NCBI RefSeq assembly: GCF_025639805.1
Contig: NZ_CP106735.1
Span: 1,056,001 to 1,120,000, forward strand
DNA: 64,000 nt
Reading direction: 5' to 3'
Source of the DNA: Reichenbachiella carrageenanivorans
GTDB taxonomy: Bacteria; Bacteroidota; Bacteroidia; Cytophagales; Cyclobacteriaceae
This document shows, piece by piece, positions 55,134-64,000 of the stretch. The position numbers were made by a program, and so were the translations under genes. The notes under the pieces are model-generated. The model saw only the letters and a list, made by a program, of their open reading frames with translations. It was not told where the DNA came from and searched no databases. Each line of letters opens with the position of its first letter. The first letter of the stretch is position 1.

Positions 55134-55169
55134 TTCCATTCAGCACCATTGTTGTGGTGCTGAATGGAA
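55134..55169. terminator. Bidirectional terminator between the dehydratase and the nuclease
   Basis: A perfect 15-bp stem (TTCCATTCAGCACCA and its complement, 6-nt loop) lies 6 bp from each convergent stop codon. It is flanked by short A- and T-rich tracts. Confidence 0.85.
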
Positions 55170-55175
55170 AATTAA

Positions 55176-55943
55176 TCATCCATAGATTGCATTGAGGATG
55201 CCAGCTAATCGAATACCTGCTTTAAGCAGGCGTTCATTTACTATAGCAATAGTAGCATAATTGTAATCGTAGTTTATTTTGCCGTTTTCTGGCAAATCAT
55301 ATATCGACTTACGATAAGACATGGCCTCATCTACCCATACCATCAAGTGATCACATTGCCAAGACGCTATTTGTTCTTTGCTCGCATGGTTAATCCATTT
55401 CGTATATTCTGTATAGCTGAGTTGCTGATAGTCAATTATACCACTATCCCATACGCGATGTAGGTTAGATTTTTCCCACATAAACTCTACTTTCACTTTA
55501 TTCCCTCCCATGTCTTCACCATTGCCTACGTGTAGTGGTTGATGAATATCGGCTACGAGGTGCACGAGGTATTTCAAATTTTCCATTTCTGACTCGTAAG
55601 TGAATTGCTTTGATTTCAGTTCTTTGATTAATCGCTCAATAGCCTGAATGCCGTCTCCTTTTTCTGGCACTTCTAGGTCTTCGTAGCTCTTGCCATCTGG
55701 CACGGTACAATAATGCCACGGGGCCATATAGTCGTTGGCGGGATCTGCACGGACAAAATCCATATAGTTGCCCACCATACCCAACTCTTCATCGCCAAGT
55801 ATGGCTTCGATGTTTTTCTTCGCTTTATTGTTTAGATGCTCATAAGCGATCTGGCCTACCACTCGATGACCCGTTTTGCCCCAAGAGAAGGCTACAGAAT
55901 GAGCTACAAGCGAAAGAAAAATAATTACAATTGACTTTTTCAT
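55176..55943 (-). CDS. S1/P1-family nuclease, secreted
   Basis: The 255-residue protein has a signal peptide ending AHSVAFS. The next residues are WGKTGHRVVGQIA; the N-terminal Trp and the His of the mature enzyme are zinc ligands in this family. LVHLVADIHQPLHVGNGEDMGGN is the other diagnostic segment. It likely cuts single-stranded nucleic acids in the periplasm for nutrient recovery. Confidence 0.93.
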   Translation of the reverse strand: MKKSIVIIFLSLVAHSVAFSWGKTGHRVVGQIAYEHLNNKAKKNIEAILGDEELGMVGNYMDFVRADPANDYMAPWHYCTVPDGKSYEDLEVPEKGDGIQAIERLIKELKSKQFTYESEMENLKYLVHLVADIHQPLHVGNGEDMGGNKVKVEFMWEKSNLHRVWDSGIIDYQQLSYTEYTKWINHASKEQIASWQCDHLMVWVDEAMSYRKSIYDLPENGKINYDYNYATIAIVNERLLKAGIRLAGILNAIYG

Positions 55944-55998
55944 TTGTTTTTTGGATCATATTTAGTGTATGTGAAGATACTAAAGCTAAAACTCCTAT

Positions 55999-56220
55999 TC
56001 AAAGATTATGACCTTGACAAATCTCATTTGCTCGGTCGAAATATTCAGCAGCTATGCGAATGACAATATTGCTGTCGAAGGGGTTGCTCCCAATATAGTC
56101 GTCTGCCTCGCTAGATTTTTCAAAAGTCCGCTCAAAGGGAATATGATTCGTCTGTAAAACATCGATAAGCTCCTCGGCATCCAAAGGATCTGTATAGGTA
56201 CGAAAAGGGGATAAAACCAT
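55999..56220 (-). CDS. Small protein, DUF2007-like
   Basis: The 73-residue protein has the pattern FRTYTDPLDAEELIDVLQTNHIPFERTFE, which resembles DUF2007 signal-transducing-type proteins (a residue pair for sensing is not clear). It is soluble with no signal. I start at ATG 56220; the longer frame to 56265 crosses the T-run of the terminator. Assignment is weak. Confidence 0.6.
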   Translation of the reverse strand: MVLSPFRTYTDPLDAEELIDVLQTNHIPFERTFEKSSEADDYIGSNPFDSNIVIRIAAEYFDRANEICQGHNL

Positions 56221-56270
56221 TTTTTTTATTTTTAGATCATAAGGGAATATAGTCCGACCTATCATATAGT

Positions 56271-56302
56271 AAAAAAATAGCGTGCTCCGAATTGGAACAC
56301 GC
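56271..56302 (-). terminator. Terminator of the small mscS gene
   Basis: Read leftwards, GCGTGTTCC pairs with GGAGCACGC (one G-U, 5-nt loop), followed by TATTTTTTT. It lies 120 bp after mscS. Confidence 0.8.
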
Positions 56303-56425
56303 CATAATCACCAACCTAACCTTAAACAATCGCGAGTGCGCGATTCTAAACTCTAACTATGCAATGCATTTGAGTTCAGAAAAGTTCCGTTGGTCCTAAA
56401 TTTTAATTTTCTGATGTTTTCAACA

Positions 56426-57238
56426 TCAGTCTTTATGCACATGCACATCCATTTGAGGAAAAGGAATATTGAGACCTTCCTTAGCAAATGTCTTGTAGAT
56501 AGTTTCATTCATATCGAAGAATACACCCCAGTAGTCTTCTGCATTGACCCAAGCACGAACAGCAAAATTGACGGAACTATCTGCCAGTGCAGATACCGCA
56601 ACAAACACTTCTGGGTCTTTGTGAATCCTAGCATCGGCATCAGACAAGCTTTTGATTACACTTTTGGCTTTATCGACATCATCTCCATAGGCAATTCCAA
56701 AAGTCCAATCTACCCTACGTTTAGGCTCTGTAGAGAAATTAGTCATGCTGCCAGTGGCCAAGCCTCCATTAGGAATAATAATGGTTTTGTTGTCAGGTGT
56801 TTTCAAAATGGTATTGAATATCTGAATGGCACCTACACTACCCAAGTAGCCTTGTGCATCGATTACGTCTCCTACACGAAACGGCTTAAATAGAAGAATC
56901 ATGACACCACCTGCAAAATTTTGGAGTGTGCCCGACAGTGCCATACCTACAGCCAATCCAGCAGCTCCAAGAATGGCTATAAGTGAGGTCATTTCTACTC
57001 CCATGGTGGTAAGTACAGAAATCACCAAAATCACTTTCAGTAGCATCGAGGCTAAACTGACCAAAAAAGATTTGAGCGAAGGGTCAATTTCTCTCACTTC
57101 GAGAAGTTTTTTAAATCCATTGGAGAGTGCCTTTACTACCCAAAAACCTATAACGAGGACGAGGATCGCTCCGACGAGTTTGGGCCCATATGAAAATATT
57201 AGGTCAAGGATTTTTGGCATTAATTCTTCAGGAGTCAT
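56426..57238 (-). CDS. mscS: Small MscS-type mechanosensitive channel
   Basis: The 270-residue protein has three membrane helices (about 20-40, 62-82, 90-115). The pore-lining segment is LAVGMALSGTLQNFAGGVMI, followed by LLFKPFRVGDVID and KTIIIPNGGL. Size and order match E. coli MscS (286 residues). It opens when membrane tension rises. It complements the larger MscS gene at 22853. Confidence 0.95.
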   Translation of the reverse strand: MTPEELMPKILDLIFSYGPKLVGAILVLVIGFWVVKALSNGFKKLLEVREIDPSLKSFLVSLASMLLKVILVISVLTTMGVEMTSLIAILGAAGLAVGMALSGTLQNFAGGVMILLFKPFRVGDVIDAQGYLGSVGAIQIFNTILKTPDNKTIIIPNGGLATGSMTNFSTEPKRRVDWTFGIAYGDDVDKAKSVIKSLSDADARIHKDPEVFVAVSALADSSVNFAVRAWVNAEDYWGVFFDMNETIYKTFAKEGLNIPFPQMDVHVHKD

Positions 57239-57337
57239 AAGATGGTGTTTTTAGTTGAGGTTTTAAATTAAATAATATTTAATTAAAGATATGTGCTGTT
57301 GATTGATTTCCCGTCTCATTAAGTTGTTTGAATAAAA

Positions 57338-57375
57338 TAAAAACAAAAATGGCCTGCATTTCTGCAAGCCATTTT
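57338..57375 (-). terminator. Terminator of the carB-DUF4834 unit
   Basis: The 8-bp stem AAAATGGC/GCCATTTT (57346-57353, 57368-57375), with an inner TGCA/TGCA pair, read leftwards, is followed by GTTTTTAT. Confidence 0.7.
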
Positions 57376-57399
57376 CTATCAATTAGAACTATTTAGAGA

Positions 57400-57657
57400 T
57401 TAATCCACTTCTTCATAATTCACATAATCGCCCCCTTTGAAACTGCCTCCATCTTTGCTTTGGCGTCTATCCTTGGGGTTGTAATTGATAATCACATTGC
57501 CATCTTTAGGTTGGCGTGCTGCACGCGAACCATTAGACTGATAGGTCTGCTGACGCGCCTGGCTAGTGAAATTTGAAAACAAGGCTCGGAAAATAAACCC
57601 ACCCACCTTGGCAATCACATATATGAATAGAAATAATAGGAGTAAAAACTTAAACAT
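57400..57657 (-). CDS. DUF4834-family small membrane protein
   Basis: The 85-residue protein has one N-terminal membrane helix (FKFLLLLFLFIYVIAK) and a polar tail with DGNVIINYNPKDRR. This matches DUF4834, found next to carB or other genes in Bacteroidota. Function is unknown. It starts 12 bp after carB and shares its terminator. Confidence 0.85.
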   Translation of the reverse strand: MFKFLLLLFLFIYVIAKVGGFIFRALFSNFTSQARQQTYQSNGSRAARQPKDGNVIINYNPKDRRQSKDGGSFKGGDYVNYEEVD

Positions 57658-57669
57658 ATTTCCTTTTAC

Positions 57670-60485
57670 TTATCGACTGAGGTATAGGTTACGTTCAGCG
57701 TACAATTCCATAAAATAATCGTCCATTAAATCATCAATAAAATAAATCGACTCTCCTGTAGACTTCATTTCTGGCCCGAGCTCCTTGTTCACATTCGGGA
57801 ACTTGTGGAACGAAAACACTGGCTCTTTGATCGCATATCCTTGTTTCTTCGGGTTGAAATCAAAATCTGTCACCTTTTTGTCTCCGAGCATCACCTTCAC
57901 CGCGTAGTTGACATACGGCTCTTGGTAAGCCTTACAGATAAACGGCACCGTACGAGAAGCTCTCGGGTTGGCCTCGATAATATATACCTCATCATTTTTG
58001 ATGGCAAACTGAATGTTGATCAAACCAACAGTATCAAGTGCTATAGCTATTTTTTTAGTATAATCTTCGATTTTTCTGATCACCAAGTCGCCCAAGTTGT
58101 ATGGAGGAAGCACGGCAAACGAATCACCTGAATGAATCCCTGCTGGCTCTATGTGCTGCATGATACCGATAATATATACATTTTCTCCATCGCAAATCGC
58201 ATCGGCTTCTGCTTCTATGGCTCCGTCCAAATAGTGATCAAGCATCACTCGATTGCCCGGAATAGATCTAAATAAATCTACCACATGCGACTCTAATTCC
58301 TCTTCGTTGATCACGATCTTCATACCCTGTCCTCCCAGTACGTACGAAGGCCGTACCAAGAGAGGGAAACCTAGCTCTTGCGAGAGCGTCAACGCCTCAT
58401 CAGCCGACTCGATGATTCCAAATTTAGGGTATGGGATGTTTTGCTCTTTGAGTAAAGAAGAAAACGAACCTCTGTCTTCGGCCAAATCAAGTGCCTTGTA
58501 GCTCGTACCAATGATTTTTATTCCGTATCGCTCCAGCTTTTCAGCTAATTTCAATGCGGTCTGTCCTCCCAACTGTACGATAACTCCTTCTGGTTTTTCC
58601 AAAAGGATAATTTCATAAATATGCTCCCAGAATACAGGCTCAAAGTAAAGCTTGTCCGCAATGTCAAAATCCGTAGAAACTGTTTCAGGATTACAATTGA
58701 TCATGATGGTCTCGTAGCCACACTCTTTAGCAGCTAGGATACCATGCACACAAGAGTAGTCAAACTCTATACCCTGACCGATTCGGTTAGGGCCTGACCC
58801 TAATACAATAATTTTTTTCTTGTCTGAAGGAATGGATTCATTTTCATCTTCAAAGGTCGAATAGTAATACGGCGTCTTGGCATCAAACTCTGCCGCACAT
58901 GTATCTACTAGCTTATAAGTTCGTTTGATGTCGAATTCTTGTCTTTTGGCAAAAACTTCACTTTCTAGACAATCGATCAAATGAGCGATTTGTCTATCGG
59001 CATAGCCTTTCTTTTTCGCTGTGATCAGCAAAGCCTTAGGCAAAGTATCTAGCTTGTATTTCTCTATTTCGTTTTCCAGTGCTATCAACTCTTCGATTTG
59101 GTTCAAGAACCAAGGGTCGATTTTAGTCAAGTTGTATATCGTCTTGAATGGGATACCCAACTTGAAGGAATCATACACATGAAAAAGTCTGTTCCAGCTT
59201 GGGTGCTTCAAACTATATAGCAACTCATCATGGCTTTTCAATTCTCTACCATCAGCACCTAACCCGTTTCGTTTGATCTCAAGGGACTGACAGGCCTTTT
59301 GCAAAGCCTCTTGGAAGTTTCTACCGATACCCATGGCTTCACCCACAGATTTCATTTGCAACCCAAGATGCCTATCAGCGCCTTTGAATTTATCAAAATT
59401 CCAACGAGGCACTTTCACAATCACATAGTCAATCGTAGGCTCGAAAAAGGCTGACGTTGTTTTTGTAATCTGATTGCTAAGTTCATCCAAATTGTAACCT
59501 ATCGCTAGCTTAGCAGCGATTTTCGCAATGGGGTAACCAGTTGCTTTAGAAGCAAGCGCCGAGGAACGCGACACCCTTGGGTTGATTTCGATGCCTATGA
59601 TTTCATCCGTCTCAGGATGTACCGCAAACTGCACATTACATCCGCCAGCGAATTTCCCTATTCCTGCGATCATTTTAATGGCCAAATCTCTCATGTGCTG
59701 ATAGACTGTGTCTGGCAACGTCATAGCTGGCGCCACTGTGATAGAGTCGCCTGTGTGCACACCCATTGGATCGAAGTTTTCGATCGAACAGATCACGATA
59801 AAATTGCCAATGCTATCTCGCATGATCTCTAACTCATACTCCTTCCAACCCATGATGCTTTGCTCGATGAGCACTTCATGAATAGGAGAAGCATGCAAGC
59901 CATCGTTCAATGCCTTATCAAAATCTTCTGGTTTTTCTACAAATCCACCACCAGCACCTCCTAGGGTGTAGGACGATCTGATGATCAGGGGAAAGCCAAT
60001 TTCTTGTGCTATTTCTTTGCCCTCTAGAAATGATGTGGCCGTACGTCCTTTACAGGTACCCACGTTCAGTTTTTCCATCAGAAGTCTGAATTTCTCTCTG
60101 TCTTCAGTGGTCTCGATCGCATCAAAATTAGACCCGATCACACGGACATTGTGCTTTTCCCAGATGCCTGCTTTGTCGCAGTCCATGGCGAGGTTGAGCG
60201 CTGTCTGTCCACCCATGGTAGGTAGTACAGCATCGATGTCGTGTTTTTCGAGAATTTCTCGGATTGATTTTTTTGTGAGGGGCTTGAGGTAAATGTTGTC
60301 CGCTGTTACTTCATCAGTCATAATAGTCGCTGGATTCGAATTGATTAAAGTCACTTCGATTCCTTCTTCCCGAAGAGGCAGCTGGCGGCTTGTGATCCTG
60401 CATAGTCGAATTCACAAGCTTGTCCAATCACGATCGGGCCGCTTCCTATTATAAGTATTGATTTGATGCTGTTATCCTTTGGCAT
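57670..60485 (-). pseudogene. carB: Carbamoyl-phosphate synthase large subunit, frame disrupted near the 5' end
   Basis: CarB makes carbamoyl phosphate for pyrimidines and arginine. The main frame (60354 leftwards) encodes 894 residues with two ATP-grasp halves. From ATG 60485, a second frame encodes [19 protein letters not shown]... up to QAAS, the correct N-terminus. It then shifts and stops at 60351, after 44 residues. The switch lies near 60370-60378, where 2 nt appear extra in CTCTTCGGG (or one is missing). Without them the gene would be 937 residues, the family length. A true pseudogene or a sequence error is possible; the rest is intact. Confidence 0.8.
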
Positions 60486-60528
60486 TGCGGAGTGTTTTTT
60501 AATTAACTAAGGGTACTCTAAAATTGCG

Positions 60529-60536
60529 CAAAGTTA
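60529..60536 (-). promoter_or_regulatory. carB: Promoter -7 box of carB
   Basis: Read leftwards, TAACTTTG exactly matches TAnnTTTG, 43 bp before the ATG at 60485. That supports 60485, and not the internal GTG at 60354, as the real start. Confidence 0.65.
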
Positions 60537-60662
60537 GGGGCAATTGGGCGTAATAAAAAGATTTGTTGGCATTGTCTCCGAATTTTATTGACAAGCTATC
60601 GCCATCTTTTTGTTCATTCAAAAAATATGGTATTACTTTTAACCCAGAATTGTAAAAACGCT

Positions 60663-61076
60663 ATGAAAAAAACACAGTTGACCTTATTCGTTGCCATCCT
60701 TTCTTTGGCTCTTTATTCTTGTGGATCCTCCACTGAAGAAATGTCTAACAGTCTCGTGGGTGATTGGAAAGTACAATGGATCACTTATCCAGAGCAAAAT
60801 GCCCCCGCCAATGACAGCATCAACTACACCATGAACGGTCTGATGAACATCAAAGGCGATGGTAAAATCACTATCAATGCCTATGGATATGAAAATTGTA
60901 TCTTCGGAACAGACACCCTCATCCATACACTCAATTGGAAGTTGGAGAATGATACCACATTGAACCTAACCAATGATGGTGACAAATATGGTATCCCATA
61001 CACCATCAAAGATTTTTCTGAAAACAAGATAAAACTACAATTGGTACAAGACGTCTATTTGTTTTTGAGCAAATAG
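60663..61076 (+). CDS. Lipoprotein, lipocalin-like
   Basis: The 137-residue protein has a lipoprotein signal ending ALYSC (Cys20). A small beta-rich domain starts LVGDWKVQWITYPEQ, the pattern of lipocalin-like proteins of Bacteroidota, with later strands TLNWKLENDTTLNLTND. Function is unknown. I start at ATG 60663; the open frame upstream is not a signal peptide. It is divergent from carB. Confidence 0.75.
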   Translation: MKKTQLTLFVAILSLALYSCGSSTEEMSNSLVGDWKVQWITYPEQNAPANDSINYTMNGLMNIKGDGKITINAYGYENCIFGTDTLIHTLNWKLENDTTLNLTNDGDKYGIPYTIKDFSENKIKLQLVQDVYLFLSK

Positions 61077-61081
61077 ACGGT

Positions 61082-63796
61082 TTATTTCCAGCGGTTGGTT
61101 CGTTCGGCCTCTTCCTGAAATTCCGAAGCCAGTGAGTGAAACCTCGCCTTGAGGAGGGTTTTTCTCCCTGTCATATTTTTGGCAAAAATCAGCTCACACT
61201 TTCCCACCACTCGCTTCCAATGAGAAGCGAGTATGTTGGCCGTTGATTTCAGTTTGCCCAATACACTTGGCACCGCATGGTAATCTTGCTGCCGAATGAA
61301 TCGGAAAAACAGGCTTTTTCTTATAAGCAAATACCTTGGATCCTCCACAGGAGCCACGAGCTCTTGCAGGCTATTGATAAAAAGACTCTTTTCAAACGTG
61401 GTTCCCCCTTCGAGGTGACTGTACACTTCACCAAATTCATTTACAGTGGTCTTAATTTCTAACTTATCTAATGGCGTATGGATATGCTTAGTTTCTACTA
61501 ATGATTGGATCAAGGCCGTACTGATGGCGTGTAAATCTTTGGAAATGTCTCTGTACTTCACATACATCTTAAAAGCCATAACCAAACGAGTACCGAAAAA
61601 GAAAAATAAGCCCGCAAAAAATAAGCCCACCACGGTCGTCAAACCATCTTTGGTTTTCAGCATCTGACGCATTCTAGGCAGCTGCTGAACAAAATCTTGC
61701 ATATAAAAACCAACGCCCACTCCTAACTCTACAAGCACCCACTTGACTGTTTTATTAAGATAAAGTGACTTTTGCTTTTTATAAGGTGTGATTTCTTTGT
61801 AAGGAATTTTAATTTCTTCCACCAGCGTAGTGCCGTTTTGTATAGCCTCATGCCACTGGGCACGAAGTAGGTCTCTTTCTTTCGCTGACCTATGCATTCG
61901 CTGATTCAAATCGCCAATGGTAGTGGACCCCAATACACTAGGCAGCTCCAATCGGTTCAACCCATTCTCTATCGTCCGATACTCTCTTTCGGACAATCCC
62001 ACAAAGCCCTTGAACCTACGCCTGAGCAAATCTACATCTCTACCTCCCGAAGGGTCCGTAGGATCTGCACACACCAGATGCCAAATATTACTCGTCTTTT
62101 CTTTATTGGATCGAATCGTACGAATCGCTCTACCCCTCATCTGATTAGACATTACAAAAGACCCTACAAAACTGGCTAAAATCAGAACATTGATAGATGG
62201 AGCATCCCACCCCTCTCCCAAGAGAGATTTAGTGCCTACCAGCACTTGAATATGCCCTGCATGAAAAACTTGCGTGACAATGTATACCAAGTTTTGCCGA
62301 AGTTTAGCGTCTAACTGCACTACTAGGTAATTAGGATCATAGGCCAGAGGATCTGCCTTGACGTCCTCATGCCCAAAAGCAGCTGCAAAAGAAATAAAGG
62401 AAGATAAAGCACTGGCTGGCAGGATAACCAAAGACCCTGTAAGAACACCCAACTTCGAATTGATACTTGAATCTCTTCTCAGCGATTCGAATATAGGAAC
62501 TACACCAAGTTTTGTAATAGGTACCTTATCAGACAAAAATTCCTGCCGGATAAAATCTCCCAATATGACCTGACGAAGGTCATCTTTCAACACCCCTTGT
62601 TCAAATCGAGTGATTTTCTGAATACTAGCTAGTTTGCCAATACTAGCTGTAAGCACTTTGTCCAATTTAGAATCATCAGCAAGTTTGATTTTTTTTCGCT
62701 CCAATGCTCCACCACGCTTGAGCTGACGAATGATTTGCTGCTGATGCTGCTGACTCACAGGATCTTCCGTTTCAAATTCATTTAAATAATAATCTAACAG
62801 ATGTGCTAACCATTCCAAATCAAGTTTGGGGAGCTGGGCTTTCTGGTTGCCCGTAATCTCAAAGTGATACTTTGTAAGCGAAACTTGGTGATGATGAAGG
62901 AAAACGAGGAAAGCCGAATAATAAGCCATATGATTATAAATCCATTCATGTTCCTCCTTTGGGTTCGTAACCGATGAGTGATTAGCAATATGGCTGAGCA
63001 ATACGGCATCTTTAGACAAAGAATCAAATAGTCCTTTAATATTAGCTCTATAGCTTTTGAGCTTAGCTAATTCCACTGCTGAAGGTTCCGATATTTGTAT
63101 GTAATCTTGATGTGGACATAAGTCGCCTTCTTTGACCAATTCGGGCACCGAGATTTCGGTGTCGACAGGGCCATTGAGAGTGAGATACCTATTCCACTCA
63201 GCATACGACACATCATAAGGTGGCGTAGCAGTGAGTCCCACTACAGTGGGCTTTAGCACTTCTTTAATTTGAATAATAGACTTCCACCATTCATTTTTTA
63301 GGTGATGTGCTTCGTCTATCACAATCGTCCCCAATCGAATATCCTTTAGTGATTGGATGACGTTTTCTATTTTTTTCTTTTGTACCCTTCGGGGCTTTGA
63401 ATGCTCCTTAGCTTCTAACTCATCAAGTTCGTCTTCTAGCTCTTGCTCACCAGAGCATGCCGCATGAAGCCCTTGATAGGTGCTCACCGTAACAAACCCT
63501 GGTGATTGGATGTGGTTAGAAATCCAACTGGGCCTCTGATCAGATTGCAAAAACAATTCGCAAAACCGTTGAATCCATTGATTTCGGATGGCAATCGTAG
63601 GGGCTAGTATAAGCGTAGGTTTGTCCAAACGAAGCATGGCTTCTAAGCCGAGTACTGTTTTGCCAGAACCTGGCGGTGCGATCACATGCAAATGATTATC
63701 ATCAAGATGCTCTTGGAGATCATCCAAAACTCTTTTTTGGTATTTTCTCCACTCATACTTAAACTGGATGTGTTTAGGAAATGCTTCTAGTTTCAT
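61082..63796 (-). CDS. SF2 (DEAH-box) helicase with C-terminal membrane segments
   Basis: The 904-residue protein has Walker A GSGKT (43-47), DEAH (161-164), TAT (189-191), motif V (LLGEGWDAPSINVL) and motif VI (NQMRGRAIR, 551-559). These are the core of an SF2 ATPase of the RecG/UvrB/XPB-like type. A charged insertion of about 200 residues (230-430) separates the two RecA lobes. After the core come two predicted membrane helices (about 683-699 and 718-740), then a cytoplasmic C-terminus ending NRWK. Its substrate and role, such as DNA repair or defence, are unknown. Confidence 0.85.
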   Translation of the reverse strand: MKLEAFPKHIQFKYEWRKYQKRVLDDLQEHLDDNHLHVIAPPGSGKTVLGLEAMLRLDKPTLILAPTIAIRNQWIQRFCELFLQSDQRPSWISNHIQSPGFVTVSTYQGLHAACSGEQELEDELDELEAKEHSKPRRVQKKKIENVIQSLKDIRLGTIVIDEAHHLKNEWWKSIIQIKEVLKPTVVGLTATPPYDVSYAEWNRYLTLNGPVDTEISVPELVKEGDLCPHQDYIQISEPSAVELAKLKSYRANIKGLFDSLSKDAVLLSHIANHSSVTNPKEEHEWIYNHMAYYSAFLVFLHHHQVSLTKYHFEITGNQKAQLPKLDLEWLAHLLDYYLNEFETEDPVSQQHQQQIIRQLKRGGALERKKIKLADDSKLDKVLTASIGKLASIQKITRFEQGVLKDDLRQVILGDFIRQEFLSDKVPITKLGVVPIFESLRRDSSINSKLGVLTGSLVILPASALSSFISFAAAFGHEDVKADPLAYDPNYLVVQLDAKLRQNLVYIVTQVFHAGHIQVLVGTKSLLGEGWDAPSINVLILASFVGSFVMSNQMRGRAIRTIRSNKEKTSNIWHLVCADPTDPSGGRDVDLLRRRFKGFVGLSEREYRTIENGLNRLELPSVLGSTTIGDLNQRMHRSAKERDLLRAQWHEAIQNGTTLVEEIKIPYKEITPYKKQKSLYLNKTVKWVLVELGVGVGFYMQDFVQQLPRMRQMLKTKDGLTTVVGLFFAGLFFFFGTRLVMAFKMYVKYRDISKDLHAISTALIQSLVETKHIHTPLDKLEIKTTVNEFGEVYSHLEGGTTFEKSLFINSLQELVAPVEDPRYLLIRKSLFFRFIRQQDYHAVPSVLGKLKSTANILASHWKRVVGKCELIFAKNMTGRKTLLKARFHSLASEFQEEAERTNRWK

Positions 63797-63933
63797 AGGA
63801 ATATTTCAAACGCCAATTTATACATCGTAAGTTGTTTTTTACTCCCTCCTCTCTCTGTTTCTGGCTTAAATTTTTTGCATTCAAGAATATCCACTCATCA
63901 AGCCCTATTGATTTTTTGTCGTAATTTCGAACC

Positions 63934-64000
63934 ATGAACAAAACCTTCTTTCTCCCCATCATATTCCTATTATTAAGCCTTTCGGCTAAAAGTCAGGGTG
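63934..64000 (+). CDS. Start of a secreted protein (3' end outside window)
   Basis: From ATG 63934 the frame encodes NKTFFLPIIFLLLSLSAKSQG, a clear signal peptide. Only 22 codons are in the window, so the product cannot be named. TAATTTCG (63921-63928) is close to the promoter consensus and supports the start. Confidence 0.6.
   Translation, partial: MNKTFFLPIIFLLLSLSAKSQG

Noticed and set aside
63774..63962. 62-residue leftward frame at the helicase start
   Set aside because: It overlaps the helicase start in another frame, has no promoter or recognisable content, and sits in an AT-rich spacer.
1..64000. CRISPR arrays, transposons or prophage
   Set aside because: No regularly spaced repeats, transposase, integrase or phage structural gene were recognised on either strand.

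Overview
The window looks like chromosomal DNA from a member of the Bacteroidota, most likely the Cytophagales (Reichenbachiella/Marivirga-like; genus is inference). The signs are promoter boxes of the TAnnTTTG type, start codons without Shine-Dalgarno sequences, a GlmU-like acetyl/nucleotidyltransferase of the Bacteroidota form, BatD, DUF4834, Wzi/RemB-like outer-membrane proteins and many short lipoproteins. Almost everything is core metabolism and housekeeping. I see no transposase, integrase, phage gene or CRISPR array.

Layout. 1-8 kb: the 5' part of a PfkB-family (adenosine kinase-like) gene; asnS; sdaA; then a leftward series rpmE, glmU-like, holB-like, hemC and a cyclophilin lipoprotein, with 4-bp stop/start overlaps at two junctions. 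8-19 kb: a Wzi/RemB-like outer-membrane protein, a DUF748/AsmA-like protein, a helical-repeat protein, and gltB-gltD for ammonia assimilation. 19-30 kb: Pmp3-like and MepB-like genes, a cation diffusion facilitator with a palindrome upstream, a cystathionine gamma-synthase/lyase with a folded leader, a TVP38/VTT membrane protein, an MscS channel, a small conserved gene, batD, aroC, a STAS-like protein, a glutamate/dicarboxylate symporter and nfu. 30-39 kb: an ALDH7-type dehydrogenase, HtrA protease, Hsp20, tRNA-Asn, a gene-free stretch ending in an orphan terminator, hemH, a cysteine desulfurase, a single-domain response regulator and msrB. 39-47 kb: unknown lipoproteins and membrane proteins, including three envelope proteins that form one leftward unit, an orphan RelA/SpoT synthetase and an FtsX-type permease. 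47-54 kb: a glycerol cluster, glpK-glpD-ROK kinase-xth-unknown-glpF-glpQ. 54-64 kb: a threonine/serine dehydratase, S1/P1 nuclease, MscS, carB-DUF4834, a lipoprotein, a large SF2 helicase with C-terminal membrane segments, and the first codons of a secreted protein.

How the genes work together. The clearest functional unit is glycerol use. GlpQ releases glycerol 3-phosphate from phosphodiesters outside the cytoplasm, GlpF admits glycerol, GlpK phosphorylates it and GlpD oxidises the product to dihydroxyacetone phosphate. Nitrogen and amino-acid genes (gltBD, sdaA, metB-like, aroC, threonine dehydratase, ALDH7, symporter, carB) and haem/Fe-S genes (hemC, hemH, cysteine desulfurase, nfu) are scattered singly.

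The observations most worth following are an apparent frameshift near the 5' end of carB, the membrane-anchored helicase, the orphan alarmone-synthetase-like protein, the leader of the metB-like gene and the orphan terminator after tRNA-Asn. I did not find a convincing multi-gene system that is clearly undescribed.
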